Shown in pieces: positions 9,114 through 17,906 of a stretch of DNA of 64,000 bases (the first letter of the stretch is position 1; every line of letters starts with the position of its first letter). Below the pieces are notes generated by a model. That model was not told where the DNA came from, made no database searches, and was given only the letters and a program-made list of their open reading frames with translations. A program made the translations under genes and the position numbers. This DNA is from Tardiphaga alba (GTDB lineage: Bacteria > Pseudomonadota > Alphaproteobacteria > Rhizobiales > Xanthobacteraceae), in contig NZ_CP036498.1 of assembly GCF_018279705.1 (NCBI RefSeq), positions 4,481,001-4,545,000 of the forward strand, in the 5' to 3' direction.

Positions 9114-10091
9114 ATGCGCATTCTATCACTTGCGGGGCGGCGATTGGCCGCCTCGATCCCGACGCTCTTCCTGATCCTGATCGGCGTGTTCCTGCTGCTG
9201 CAACTGGCACCGGGCGACACGGTCGATGCCATGATGGCGCAGATGGGCGGCGGCGATGCGAACACCGCGCGCGAATTGCGCAAGTTCTACGGGCTCGATC
9301 TTTCGGTACCGGTGCAGCTCGGCAACTATCTGTGGCGGCTGGTGCAGTTCGATCTCGGCTTCTCCTCGATCTATGGCAAGCCCGTCGCCACCGTGATCTT
9401 CGAGCGGCTGCCGGCGACGCTGCTGCTGATGACGGCCTCGCTGTCCTTCGCGTTCTTCTTCGGCCTGGTGCTCGGCGTCATCGCGGCACGCGGCGTCAAT
9501 CGCTGGCCGGATACGCTGATCTCCACGCTGGGCCTGATCTTCTACGCCACGCCCTCCTTCTGGTTCGGCCTGATGGCCATCGTAGTGTTCTCGATCTATC
9601 TGCAATGGCTGCCCGCCGGCGGTTTCGAGAATATCGGCGCGGTACAGACGGCATTCGAGCGCACGCTCGACATTGCTGCGCATCTGGTGCTGCCGACGCT
9701 GACGCTGGCGCTGATTTTTCTCGCGATCTATCTCCGCATCATGCGCGCCTCGATGCTGGAAGTGCTCAATCTCGATTATGTGCGCACCGCGCGCGCAAAA
9801 GGCCTCGACGAGACGCGCATCGTCGCCAAGCATGTGCTGCGCAATGCGCTGCTGCCGATGGTGACGCTGATCGGCCTGCAGGCCGGCACCATGCTCGGCG
9901 GCTCCGTGGTCGTCGAAAGCGTGTTCTCGCTGCCCGGCCTCGGCCGCCTCGCCTATGAATCGGTGGTCCAGCGCGATCTCAACACGCTGCTCGGCATCGT
10001 CTTCGTCTCGGCGCTGCTGGTGATCTTCGTGAACTTTTTGGTCGATCTCCTCTACGCCCGGCTCGATCCGCGCATCCAGGCGGAGGGTTGA
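9114..10091 (+). CDS. Peptide-type ABC transporter permease, DppB type
   Basis: This inner-membrane permease of 325 residues has six or so hydrophobic segments. It carries the BPD-transport motif around DYVRTARAKGLDETRIVAKH at about residues 221-240, the loop that docks on the ATPase. The N-terminal region, FLILIGVFLLLQLAPGD, is typical of DppB/OppB. It follows the binding protein by 24 bases and ends just before the DppC-type gene. Confidence 0.92.
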   Translation: MRILSLAGRRLAASIPTLFLILIGVFLLLQLAPGDTVDAMMAQMGGGDANTARELRKFYGLDLSVPVQLGNYLWRLVQFDLGFSSIYGKPVATVIFERLPATLLLMTASLSFAFFFGLVLGVIAARGVNRWPDTLISTLGLIFYATPSFWFGLMAIVVFSIYLQWLPAGGFENIGAVQTAFERTLDIAAHLVLPTLTLALIFLAIYLRIMRASMLEVLNLDYVRTARAKGLDETRIVAKHVLRNALLPMVTLIGLQAGTMLGGSVVVESVFSLPGLGRLAYESVVQRDLNTLLGIVFVSALLVIFVNFLVDLLYARLDPRIQAEG

Positions 10092-10093
10092 GC

Positions 10094-10924
10094 ATGGATG
10101 CGGTGAAACGCTACTTCCGCAGCCCCGCCGCCGTGGTCGGCCTGCTATTGCTGCTGATCGTCATTGGTATGGCGATCACCGCGGGCTGGATCTACCCCAA
10201 CGATCCGCTCTCGCTGGCCGGCCGTCCGCTGGTCTGGCCCTTCGCCAATCCGCGCTTTCCGCTCGGCACCGACAATTCCGGCCGCGACATTGCAGCGCAG
10301 ATTTTTTACGGCGCGCGCATCTCGCTGCTGATCGGCGGCGTTGCGACCCTGATTGCCGTGATCATCGGCGTGCTGATCGGCGCCTTTGCCGGTTTCTATG
10401 GCGGCAAGATCGATACGATCCTGATGCGCATCACCGAAGCATTCCAGACGCTGCCGAATTTCGTGCTGCTGCTGGTGCTGGTCGCCGTGTTCGGCTCGAC
10501 GCTGACAACCGTGACCATCGCCGTCGGCATCGTGTCGTGGCCTGCGCCCGCGCGCCTGACGCGTGCGGAGTTCATGTCGCTGCGCAGCCGTGAATTCGTG
10601 CAGGCCGGGCGCACGCTCGGCATGAAGGACATTCAGCTCATTCTCGGCGAGATCCTGCCCAATGCGCTGCCGCCGGTGATCGTCTATGCGAGCGTGGTGA
10701 TGGCCGTCTCGATCCTTTTGGAAAGCGCCCTCGCCTTCCTGCGCCTCTCCGATCCCAATGTCGCATCCTGGGGCAATCTCATCGGCCTCGGCCGCGACGT
10801 GCTGCGGGTGCAGTGGTATGTCTCGGCGATCCCCGGCATCGCGATCCTGCTCACGGTGCTGGCGGTGTCGCTGGTCGGCCAGGGACTGAATGATGCGCTC
10901 AATCCGAGACTGAAGAGCCGATGA
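10094..10924 (+). CDS. Peptide-type ABC transporter permease, DppC type
   Basis: This second permease (276 residues) carries the DppC N-terminal pattern with PFANPRFPLGTDNSGRDIAA near residues 48-68. The ATPase-docking loop REFVQAGRTLGMKDIQLI lies near residue 165. I place the start at the ATG 10094, preceded by GGAGGG with six bases of spacing. A TTG at 10088 would also be in frame and would overlap the upstream stop. The stop overlaps the ATPase start by four bases. Confidence 0.9.
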   Translation: MDAVKRYFRSPAAVVGLLLLLIVIGMAITAGWIYPNDPLSLAGRPLVWPFANPRFPLGTDNSGRDIAAQIFYGARISLLIGGVATLIAVIIGVLIGAFAGFYGGKIDTILMRITEAFQTLPNFVLLLVLVAVFGSTLTTVTIAVGIVSWPAPARLTRAEFMSLRSREFVQAGRTLGMKDIQLILGEILPNALPPVIVYASVVMAVSILLESALAFLRLSDPNVASWGNLIGLGRDVLRVQWYVSAIPGIAILLTVLAVSLVGQGLNDALNPRLKSR

Positions 10925-12546
10925 GCAACATCATTCTTACGGTCGAAGACCTCAGCGTGAAGCTGCCGAAAGGCGCCGATCGCCCCCATGCGCTGGGCGG
11001 CGTGTCGCTGTCGATCGCCGCCGACGAGATCGTCTGCGTGGTCGGCGAAAGCGGCTCCGGCAAATCCGTGATGGCCAATGCCGTCATGCGGCTGCTGCCG
11101 CCGGAAGTCGCCATCGATGGCGGCCGCGTGCTGTTCGAGGGTAAGGACCTCGCCAGCGCTTCTCATGCCGAGATGCGCAAGGTGCGCGGTGCCGGCATCG
11201 CGATGATCTTCCAGGAACCGATGACCGCGCTCAATCCGCTGCGCACCATCGGCGACCAGATCGGTGAGATGTTCGAGATCCACACCGAGCTCTCGACAAA
11301 GGACATCAAGGCGCGCGTGCTGGCGCTGCTGCAGGACGTGCGCATCCCCGATCCCGCACAGGCCGCGCGCGCCTATCCCCACGAACTCTCCGGCGGCCAG
11401 CGCCAGCGCGCCATGATCGCCATGGCCCTTGCACTCGATCCGCGCTTGCTGATTGCGGATGAACCGACCACCGCGCTCGATGTCACTACGCAGGCGCAAA
11501 TTCTAAAGCTCATTCGGGAATTGCAGAGCCGGCGCAAGACGGCGGTGCTATTCATCACCCACGACTTCGGCGTGGTCGCCGAGATCGCCCATCGCGTGGT
11601 GGTGATGCAGCATGGCAAGGTGGTGGAGCAAGGCCCGGTGCAGGATGTGCTGCATAGTCCGCAGCATCCCTATACGCAGCAGCTCATCGCCGCCGTGCCG
11701 CCGCTTGCGGCGCCACCGCCGCGCAAGCTGAACGACGATCACATTCTCACGCTGGCGAATGTCTCCAAGACCTATCGCAATGGCGGCTTTCTCGGCCGCG
11801 GCGCGCGCGTGACGCATGCGGTGAAGTCCGTCTCGCTCAATCTGCCGCGCGGCGCGACGCTGGGCATTGTCGGCGAATCCGGCTCGGGCAAATCGACGCT
11901 CGCGCGCTGCATCGTGCGCCTGATCGATCCCGATGCGGGGTCGATCGTACTGGAAGGCAAGGACTGGGCGACCATGCCACGCGAGCAGGTACGGCGCGAG
12001 ACCAAGCATATCCAGATGGTGTTTCAGGATCCGTTCGCCTCGCTCAATCCGCGCCGCAAGGCCGGCGATCTCGTGGCGCAGGGGCCTATCGTGCATGGCA
12101 TGCCGCGCGCGCAGGCCTGGGCGGAAGCGAAGGAGCTGTTTCGCCTCGTCGGGCTCGATCCCTCCGCGATGGACCGTCTGCCGCATGAATTCTCCGGCGG
12201 CCAGCGCCAGCGCATCGGGCTTGCGCGTGCGCTGGCATTGAAGCCGGATGTGCTGGTGGCGGATGAAGCGGTGTCGGCGCTCGACGTGTCGGTGCAGGCG
12301 CAGGTGCTGAAGATGCTGCACGAGCTGCGCGAGCGGCTGGGCCTGTCCATCGTGTTCATCACGCATGATCTTCGCGTCGCGGCGCAAATCTGCGATCTCG
12401 TCGCCGTGATGAAGGACGGCGAAGTGGTCGAGCACGGATTGGCCGGCGAGGTGTTCGGCAGACCGCAGCACCCCTATACGCAGGCGCTGCTGGCGTCGAT
12501 TCCGGGTGGGGATTTTACAAGGAAGAAAGAGCCGTTGACGGTTTAA
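10921..12546 (+). CDS. Fused peptide-type ABC transporter ATPase (DppD-DppF fusion)
   Basis: This 541-residue protein carries two complete ATPase domains in one chain. Domain 1 has Walker [13 protein letters not shown] and signature [15 protein letters not shown]. Domain 2 (from about residue 275) has Walker [14 protein letters not shown] and signature [15 protein letters not shown]. Each domain ends with the oligopeptide-transporter tail pattern [10 protein letters not shown] or [15 protein letters not shown]. It therefore supplies both nucleotide-binding sites for the two permeases upstream. The start overlaps the preceding stop (ATGA). Single-chain fusions of this kind are common in Rhizobiales. 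Confidence 0.93.
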   Translation: MSNIILTVEDLSVKLPKGADRPHALGGVSLSIAADEIVCVVGESGSGKSVMANAVMRLLPPEVAIDGGRVLFEGKDLASASHAEMRKVRGAGIAMIFQEPMTALNPLRTIGDQIGEMFEIHTELSTKDIKARVLALLQDVRIPDPAQAARAYPHELSGGQRQRAMIAMALALDPRLLIADEPTTALDVTTQAQILKLIRELQSRRKTAVLFITHDFGVVAEIAHRVVVMQHGKVVEQGPVQDVLHSPQHPYTQQLIAAVPPLAAPPPRKLNDDHILTLANVSKTYRNGGFLGRGARVTHAVKSVSLNLPRGATLGIVGESGSGKSTLARCIVRLIDPDAGSIVLEGKDWATMPREQVRRETKHIQMVFQDPFASLNPRRKAGDLVAQGPIVHGMPRAQAWAEAKELFRLVGLDPSAMDRLPHEFSGGQRQRIGLARALALKPDVLVADEAVSALDVSVQAQVLKMLHELRERLGLSIVFITHDLRVAAQICDLVAVMKDGEVVEHGLAGEVFGRPQHPYTQALLASIPGGDFTRKKEPLTV

Positions 12547-12565
12547 GTGTAACGCTGCCTTTCTT

Positions 12566-12727
12566 CCTTCTCCCCTTGTGGGAGAAGGTGGCTTCGCGAA
12601 GCGAAGACGGATGAGGGGTACGGCTAGGCTTGGAGCTTGTGGCACCCCTCACCCGTCTCGAACGCTTCGCGTTCGATCCACCCTCTCCCACCCCGCACAG
12701 CTGCGCTGTGCTTGGGCGAGAGGGAAG
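12566..12727. repeat. Composite palindromic intergenic repeat
   Basis: This element contains CCTTCTCCCC/GGGAGAAGG, then GATGAGGGGT pairing with ACCCCTCACCC, and two small internal hairpins (TTCGCGAAGCGAA and GCACAGCTGCGCTGTGC). It lies between the convergent transporter ATPase and FAD-oxidoreductase genes. It is related in design to the element at 2593-2730, though the order and length of arms differ. Confidence 0.7.
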
Positions 12728-12740
12728 AGAGACCGGTAGC

Positions 12741-14045
12741 CTACACCATCTCCTTCTTATCCCTGCGCCGATAGACCAGCAGCATGAATGGTGCCAGCAA
12801 TCGCATCAGGCCATGCGCGGCGATCGGCACCGGCTCCGAGAAAGGCAGCGCCAGTTCGTCATCCGGCACGCCCTGCACGGCTTTCGCAAACTCGTTGCCG
12901 AGTGCGATCGACAGCGCCACTGCGCGGCCGTTGCAGCCGGTCCAGCCGAAGGCATTCGGGCCGAGCTTGTGCATGCGGGGCAGGAAGTCCGTGGTCATGC
13001 CGACATAGCCGTTCCAGACATAATCGAACTTGACCTCGCCGATCTCCGGCCACAGCCGCTGCAGGCGAGCGCCGACCATCTCTTTCAGGCGGCCGGTCTT
13101 GTCGCCGACGCCGATCACATTGCCGCCGGTGACGAGGCGGTTACGCGCGTCGTAGCGCATGAAATAGAGTTCGCCATGAGTATCGGACACCGCCTGACGG
13201 CCGGGGATGATGGTCTGCCGTGCCTGATCGGACAGCGGCTGCGTCGCCATCTGCCAGGACAGCACGGGCATCACCTCAGAGGCGATGCCCGGCGAGAGCT
13301 GTTTCGAGAATTCGCCGGTATAGGCATTGCTGGCCACCACCAGCGCACGCGCGCTGATCTGGCCCTGCGCCGTCTTGACGATCCAGCGATCGCCCTGCCG
13401 CGCAAAACTCTCCACCGGCGAGCGCGCAAAAATGCGTCCGCCCTGCTCCAGCACCACGCGGGCAAAGCCGCGGGCCAATGCGAGCGGATTGATATGGCCG
13501 CCGGTCTTGTTCCAGAAGCCGCCGAACCATGCGGGGGAGCCGAGCATCTTCTTCATCTCATCCGACGACAGCAGCTCCACGGGCGCGCCGTGCTTCGACC
13601 ATTGCTTGACGCGGCGCTCGGCGATCTTGATGCGGCCGGGCGAATGCACCGGCTGGATCCAGCCATTCTGCTCGCCTTCGGCCTGGATCTGATAGCGGCG
13701 CGTGAGATCGAACAAGATCTGTGCGCTATCCCTGATAATGCCGACCAGGCGTTCGCCGGCGGCGCCGTAGCGTTTGATGATGTCGTCGGGATCGGGGCGC
13801 GACAGCGTCGGGATCACTTGGCCATTGTTGCGGCCGGAAGCGCCCCAGCCGGGCTCGACGGCCTCGACCACGGCGACATCGATGCCCTGTTCGCGCAGAT
13901 GCAGCGCCGTGGAGAGGCCGGTGAAGCCGGCGCCGATGACCACCACATCGGCCTCGACCGCGCCCTTGAGTTCGGGCAATTGCGGGCCATCCGGCGTGAC
14001 GGCGGCCCAGAGCGATTTCGGCCAGGGCGCATTTGCAGTTTCCAT
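12741..14045 (-). CDS. FAD-dependent amine/amino-acid oxidoreductase (DAO family, PuuB-like)
   Basis: This 434-residue flavoprotein has the FAD-binding Rossmann motif VVVIGAGFTGLSTALHL at residues 34-50. It carries the downstream features of the gamma-glutamylputrescine oxidase group, such as EPGWGASGRNNGQVIP and the C-terminal WTGCNGRAVALS. Members oxidise amines, N-methyl or D-amino acids to imines with release of hydrogen peroxide. The start at 14045 follows GGAAGG six bases upstream and is better supported than the ATG at 14081. The gene is divergent from a VOC protein. The exact substrate cannot be read from the sequence. Confidence 0.87.
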   Translation of the reverse strand: METANAPWPKSLWAAVTPDGPQLPELKGAVEADVVVIGAGFTGLSTALHLREQGIDVAVVEAVEPGWGASGRNNGQVIPTLSRPDPDDIIKRYGAAGERLVGIIRDSAQILFDLTRRYQIQAEGEQNGWIQPVHSPGRIKIAERRVKQWSKHGAPVELLSSDEMKKMLGSPAWFGGFWNKTGGHINPLALARGFARVVLEQGGRIFARSPVESFARQGDRWIVKTAQGQISARALVVASNAYTGEFSKQLSPGIASEVMPVLSWQMATQPLSDQARQTIIPGRQAVSDTHGELYFMRYDARNRLVTGGNVIGVGDKTGRLKEMVGARLQRLWPEIGEVKFDYVWNGYVGMTTDFLPRMHKLGPNAFGWTGCNGRAVALSIALGNEFAKAVQGVPDDELALPFSEPVPIAAHGLMRLLAPFMLLVYRRRDKKEMV

Positions 14046-14174
14046 CGTCAGCCTTCCCGTTTTCAACGGCACAATCATCAATAAATGCAGGGCAGATCAC
14101 ATGATCCATTCCCTTGCGGCAGTTCCGCATTCTGCATAGTTTACGCGCCCAATCCAATGCAAGGTGGTGCAAGC

Positions 14175-15032
14175 GTGACCCTCAAGAACATCATCGGAAT
14201 CGACCATGCGGTGATTTCCGTCAAAGACCTCGATGCCGCAGCCGCGGTCTGGAAAAAGCTCGGCTTCACGCTGTCGCCGCGCGGCACCCACAGCGCCAAG
14301 ATGGGCTCCGGCAACTACACGATCATGCTCGGTCCCGACTATGTCGAGCTGCTCGGCGTGATCTCCGACACCGAGCACAATGCGCCCATGCGCAAGTTTC
14401 TCGCCGAGCGCGGCGAAGGCGTGGAGCGTGTCGCATTCACCGCAGTGGATTCTGCCGCTGGCGCCGAAGAGATCACCGCGCGCGGCTATCAGGCGCTCGG
14501 CCCCACCGATTTCGAACGCCCGGTGACGCTGCCGAACGGCACCGTCAGCGCGGCAAAGTTTCGCGTGTTTCACTGGCCGATCGAGGAAGCGCCCGGCGGG
14601 CTGCGCATCTTCGCCTGCCAGCACTATACGCGCGAGACGGTGTGGATTCCCGAGCTGATGCAGCACGCGAACACCGCCAAGCGGATGAAGCAGGTGCTGA
14701 TCGTGACAGACGCACCGGAGCAGGACGCCGCGCATATGGTGAAGCTGATCGACGGCACCGCACGCAAGGAAAGCGACGGCGCCGTCACCGTGCCGCCGGG
14801 CGGCGATCGCGCGGACTTCGTGTTCATGACGCGCGACGTGCTAGCAAAGCGCTTTCCGGGCACGTCGCTGGATGGCGCGCCGGCACGCGGCGGCGTCGGA
14901 CTGGTGTTCATCGCCGGCGATCTGGATGCAGCGGAGAAGGCTGTGGGATCGGCGGGCGCAAAGACGGACGTCGGTGTCGTCGTGCCGCCGGCGAATGCGA
15001 ATGGCACGCTGGTGGCGTTCGTGAAAGCCTAA
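14175..15032 (+). CDS. VOC superfamily (glyoxalase-like) protein
   Basis: This protein of about 285 residues has a glyoxalase-like fold. The N-terminal unit begins IIGIDHAVISVKDLDAAAAV, with a metal-ligand-type histidine, and the body reads as the Glyoxalase_3-type arrangement. The GTG at 14175 is preceded by AAGGTGG with seven bases of spacing and starts just before the homology; an in-frame ATG at 14157 is possible. The family covers dioxygenases, lyases and resistance proteins, so the reaction is unknown. Its divergent neighbour is a DAO-family oxidoreductase. Confidence 0.8.
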   Translation: MTLKNIIGIDHAVISVKDLDAAAAVWKKLGFTLSPRGTHSAKMGSGNYTIMLGPDYVELLGVISDTEHNAPMRKFLAERGEGVERVAFTAVDSAAGAEEITARGYQALGPTDFERPVTLPNGTVSAAKFRVFHWPIEEAPGGLRIFACQHYTRETVWIPELMQHANTAKRMKQVLIVTDAPEQDAAHMVKLIDGTARKESDGAVTVPPGGDRADFVFMTRDVLAKRFPGTSLDGAPARGGVGLVFIAGDLDAAEKAVGSAGAKTDVGVVVPPANANGTLVAFVKA

Positions 15033-15049
15033 ACGCTCGCGCCCTCAAT

Positions 15050-15137
15050 CGTCATGCCCGGCCTCGTGCCGGGCATCCACGTCTTAGGTGACTGGAAAAG
15101 AAAGACATGGGTGGCCGGGACAAGCCCGACCATGACG
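15050..15137. repeat. Palindromic intergenic repeat
   Basis: The outer arms CGTCATG (15050-15056) and CATGACG (15131-15137) enclose an inner hairpin, CCCGGCCTCGTGCCGGG, and a weaker GGCCGGGACAAGCCC stretch. The element sits between the convergent VOC and M20-peptidase genes. It is the third distinct kind of palindromic repeat in this window, and it resembles a dispersed repeat common in Bradyrhizobium relatives. Confidence 0.7.
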
Positions 15138-15166
15138 GAGCGGGATTGAAGCGACGGCGCGCGCCT

Positions 15167-16543
15167 TTACTTTCCCTTCTCCCCCAAATCCCAGAACAGC
15201 CCCGCCATGATGCGCAATGCCTCTGATGTCACCGGCTTGAGGATATGTTCGTCGGGCGCGTGCTGCGAGCAGCCGGGATAGGAATGCGGCACCCACACGG
15301 TGGGCAATCCCAGAATATCCGTGAACACATCATTCGGCAGCGAGCCACCGAAATTCGGCAGCAGCGCGGGCGGCTTGCCCGTGGTCTTGCGCACGGACTC
15401 CACGGCCCAGCCGACCCAGGGATTGTCGATATCGGTGCGCGACGCATTGAAGAATTGCGACTGGCTCACCTTGATGTCGCCATAGCCGTTCGCGGCCAAA
15501 TGCTTCTCGATGGCCGGCACGACGTTCTCGATATCGGTGCCGACGACGAACCGAAGCTGCAGCACCGCATGGGCCTCTCCGGGAATCGCATTGGCGGGAT
15601 TGGCGACATTGCCGGCATTGATCGCCAGCACTTCCAGTGTATTCCACGCATAGAGCCGCTCGGCGGGCGACAGCCCGTCCTCGCCCCAGCCTTCCGACAG
15701 CGATGGCTCATCCGGCGTCGGCGACACCACGACATCGGCGAGCGCCGATCGAATCTGGTTGATGATGCGAGGCGGCTTCAACGCATCGAGCAGGATGCGG
15801 CCGTCGCGATCCACCAGCGTTGATATCGCCGATGCAAGAATGGTGGCGGGATTGGCGAGCAGTCCGCCCCAGTTGCCGGAATGATGCGCACCCTCGCGCA
15901 GCTTGAGATCGAGATGGATGCGGCGGCCACCGCGACAGCCCAAGAAGATCGTCGGGCGCTCGGCGGAGAGACGCGGCCCATCGGACGCCAGAAACAGATC
16001 GGCCTTGAGTTCGTCGCGCAGGCTTTCGCACACCTTCGGCAGATCGGGCGAACCGATCTCCTCGCCCATCTCGACGATGAATTTCACGTTGAAGCCGAGC
16101 CTGCCGCCGCGCGTCTCGTGTACCGCGCGGAGGGCCGCGATATTGATGGCATGCTGGCCCTTGTTGTCGGCGGTGCCGCGGCCATAGACGCGTTCGCCGA
16201 CCGTCGTGCAGCGCCAGGGATCGAGCCCGTCGCGCCACTCGCCTTCCATGCCGGGCACGACATCGCCATGGCCATACATCAGCACGGTCGGCAGATCGTC
16301 GCTCTCGTGATAGCTGGCGAGAAGGTTCGGCCCGCGGCCCGATGGCGACGGAACGATCTTTGTCGTGAAGCCGAGTGCGGTGAATTGCGGCACCAGCTCC
16401 TTGTCGAGATAGGCCTGCAGCTCCTCGCCGCGCTTGTCGCTCTGGCTCTCGGTCTTGTAGCCGACCATGCGATCGAGCACGGCGAGGAATTCGCCGGACT
16501 CGAATTGCGCATCAATCCGCGCAATGGCTTGTTCGCGCGACAT
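15167..16543 (-). CDS. M20-family metallopeptidase / dipeptidase
   Basis: This cytosolic 458-residue enzyme has the M20 two-zinc architecture. YGHGDVVP (His92, Asp94) and GRGTADNKGQ (Asp126) provide metal ligands. EMGEEIGS at about 158-165 contains the general base and a bridging glutamate. Further ligands would be Asp188 (ASDGP) and a C-terminal histidine in VPHSYPG. It probably hydrolyses a dipeptide or an N-acyl or carbamoyl amino acid. Its ATG overlaps the stop of the upstream PLP enzyme (TGATG), so it is co-translated with the kinase/PLP-enzyme pair. Confidence 0.9.
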   Translation of the reverse strand: MSREQAIARIDAQFESGEFLAVLDRMVGYKTESQSDKRGEELQAYLDKELVPQFTALGFTTKIVPSPSGRGPNLLASYHESDDLPTVLMYGHGDVVPGMEGEWRDGLDPWRCTTVGERVYGRGTADNKGQHAINIAALRAVHETRGGRLGFNVKFIVEMGEEIGSPDLPKVCESLRDELKADLFLASDGPRLSAERPTIFLGCRGGRRIHLDLKLREGAHHSGNWGGLLANPATILASAISTLVDRDGRILLDALKPPRIINQIRSALADVVVSPTPDEPSLSEGWGEDGLSPAERLYAWNTLEVLAINAGNVANPANAIPGEAHAVLQLRFVVGTDIENVVPAIEKHLAANGYGDIKVSQSQFFNASRTDIDNPWVGWAVESVRKTTGKPPALLPNFGGSLPNDVFTDILGLPTVWVPHSYPGCSQHAPDEHILKPVTSEALRIMAGLFWDLGEKGK

Positions 16544-17883
16544 CAGAGCGTCGCGAACACGGCATCGGCCTCGGTGAGGAGGCGATCGGCGTGCGCCGCG
16601 CTGAACACCAGCGGTGGGCGGATCTTCAGCGTGTTGGCGGCGGCACCCGTGGCCGAGATCAGCACGCGACGCGCGCGCAGGCCATTGACGACGGCGGCGG
16701 CAGCCGCGGCATCAGGCTCCTTGGTCGAGCGGTCCTTCACCATTTCGACGCCGATATAGAGGCCGGAGCCACGGACATCGCCGATGCCTTGATACTTCTT
16801 CGCGAGAGCCTCGAAGCCTTCGCGCAGCATCTTGCCGACCTTGAGCGAATTCTCGACCAGCTGCTCGTCCTTGATGACATTCAGCACGGCCTGCGCAGCG
16901 GCCATCGCGACGGTGTTGCCGCCGAACGTGTTGAAGTAGCGGTTGTCGCGGCCGAATTTCTCGACGATCTCCGGCAGCATCACTGCGGCGGCGACGGGAT
17001 AGCCGTTGCCCATCGGCTTACCCATGGTGATGATATCCGGCGTAATGCCGTGGCGCTGATAGCCCCACAGTTTCTCACCGCTGCGGCCGAATCCGGACTG
17101 CACTTCGTCGGCGATATAGATGCCACCGGCCTTGTGGATCACGTCCACCACCGGCTGCAGCAGGTTGGTCGGATGCGAGAAGATGCCGTCCGACGAGAAC
17201 ATGCTGTCGGCGATGAAGCAGGCCACGCCGGCGCCGCGGCGCTGCAGATCGACAATCTGCTCGGAGACCTTCTCGGCCATCCACTGGCCCATGTTTTCCG
17301 GCGCGATGCGATAGCTGTCCGGCGCCGGCACGCGGCGCACAAAAGTGCCGAGCGGCGAATACGGACCGAGCGATGGCGAGAAGCCGGCGCTCAGTTCGGA
17401 ATTGCCGTGATAGGCCTCGTCGGTGATGATGATGCCCTGGTTGCCGGTGTGATGCTTGGCCATGCGCACGGCCAGATCATTGGCTTCCGAACCGGTGCAG
17501 GTGAACATCGCGTGGCGCGCGGGGCCATCGAAGGTCGCGAGCAGCTGTTCGGCGTAATCGAGAATGCCCTTCTGGATGTAGCGCGTATGGGTGCAGATGG
17601 TCTGCGCCTGTTTGGTGATGGCATCGACCACCTTGGGATGGCAGTGGCCGACCGAGACGACGTTGTTATAGGCGTCGAGATATTCGTTGCCTTCACTGTC
17701 ATAGAGCAACACGCCGCTGGCGCGCGCGACTTCGACGGGATCCTTGTAGAACAGGCGATAGGCCGGACCGAGCAGCGCGATGCGGCGCTCGACGAGCTTG
17801 CGGCTTTCGGGGGTGAGGTTCGATGCGGTGGCGGGATCGAACCCGTTGACCATCTTGCCGCGCTGGGCTGACGTCGCTGACAT
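16543..17883 (-). CDS. Class-III PLP enzyme, aminotransferase / amino-alcohol-phosphate phospholyase type
   Basis: This 446-residue fold-I PLP enzyme has DEVQSGFGRSGEKLWGYQ (PLP-binding aspartate) followed by DIITMGKPMGNGYPVAA, which holds the Schiff-base lysine. The MGKPMGNG pattern resembles that of the AGXT2L (ETNPPL/PHYKPL) phospholyases, which eliminate phosphate and ammonia from phosphoethanolamine or 5-phosphohydroxylysine. The adjacent upstream kinase supports this reading. An omega-aminotransferase remains the alternative. AAGGAGC precedes the ATG. The stop overlaps the M20 peptidase start. Confidence 0.88.
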   Translation of the reverse strand: MSATSAQRGKMVNGFDPATASNLTPESRKLVERRIALLGPAYRLFYKDPVEVARASGVLLYDSEGNEYLDAYNNVVSVGHCHPKVVDAITKQAQTICTHTRYIQKGILDYAEQLLATFDGPARHAMFTCTGSEANDLAVRMAKHHTGNQGIIITDEAYHGNSELSAGFSPSLGPYSPLGTFVRRVPAPDSYRIAPENMGQWMAEKVSEQIVDLQRRGAGVACFIADSMFSSDGIFSHPTNLLQPVVDVIHKAGGIYIADEVQSGFGRSGEKLWGYQRHGITPDIITMGKPMGNGYPVAAAVMLPEIVEKFGRDNRYFNTFGGNTVAMAAAQAVLNVIKDEQLVENSLKVGKMLREGFEALAKKYQGIGDVRGSGLYIGVEMVKDRSTKEPDAAAAAAVVNGLRARRVLISATGAAANTLKIRPPLVFSAAHADRLLTEADAVFATL

Positions 17884-17906
17884 GGTGATGCTCCTTTGAA
17901 CTCGTG

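Noticed and set aside
12630..14084. Plus-strand open frame of 484 codons opposite the FAD oxidoreductase
   Set aside because: It is the antisense of a conserved flavoprotein with clear motifs. Its translation is rich in histidine, arginine and alanine, as expected from a shadow frame in GC-rich DNA.
16591..17871. Plus-strand open frame of 426 codons opposite the class-III PLP enzyme
   Set aside because: It is an antisense shadow of a conserved gene and contains no family motif.
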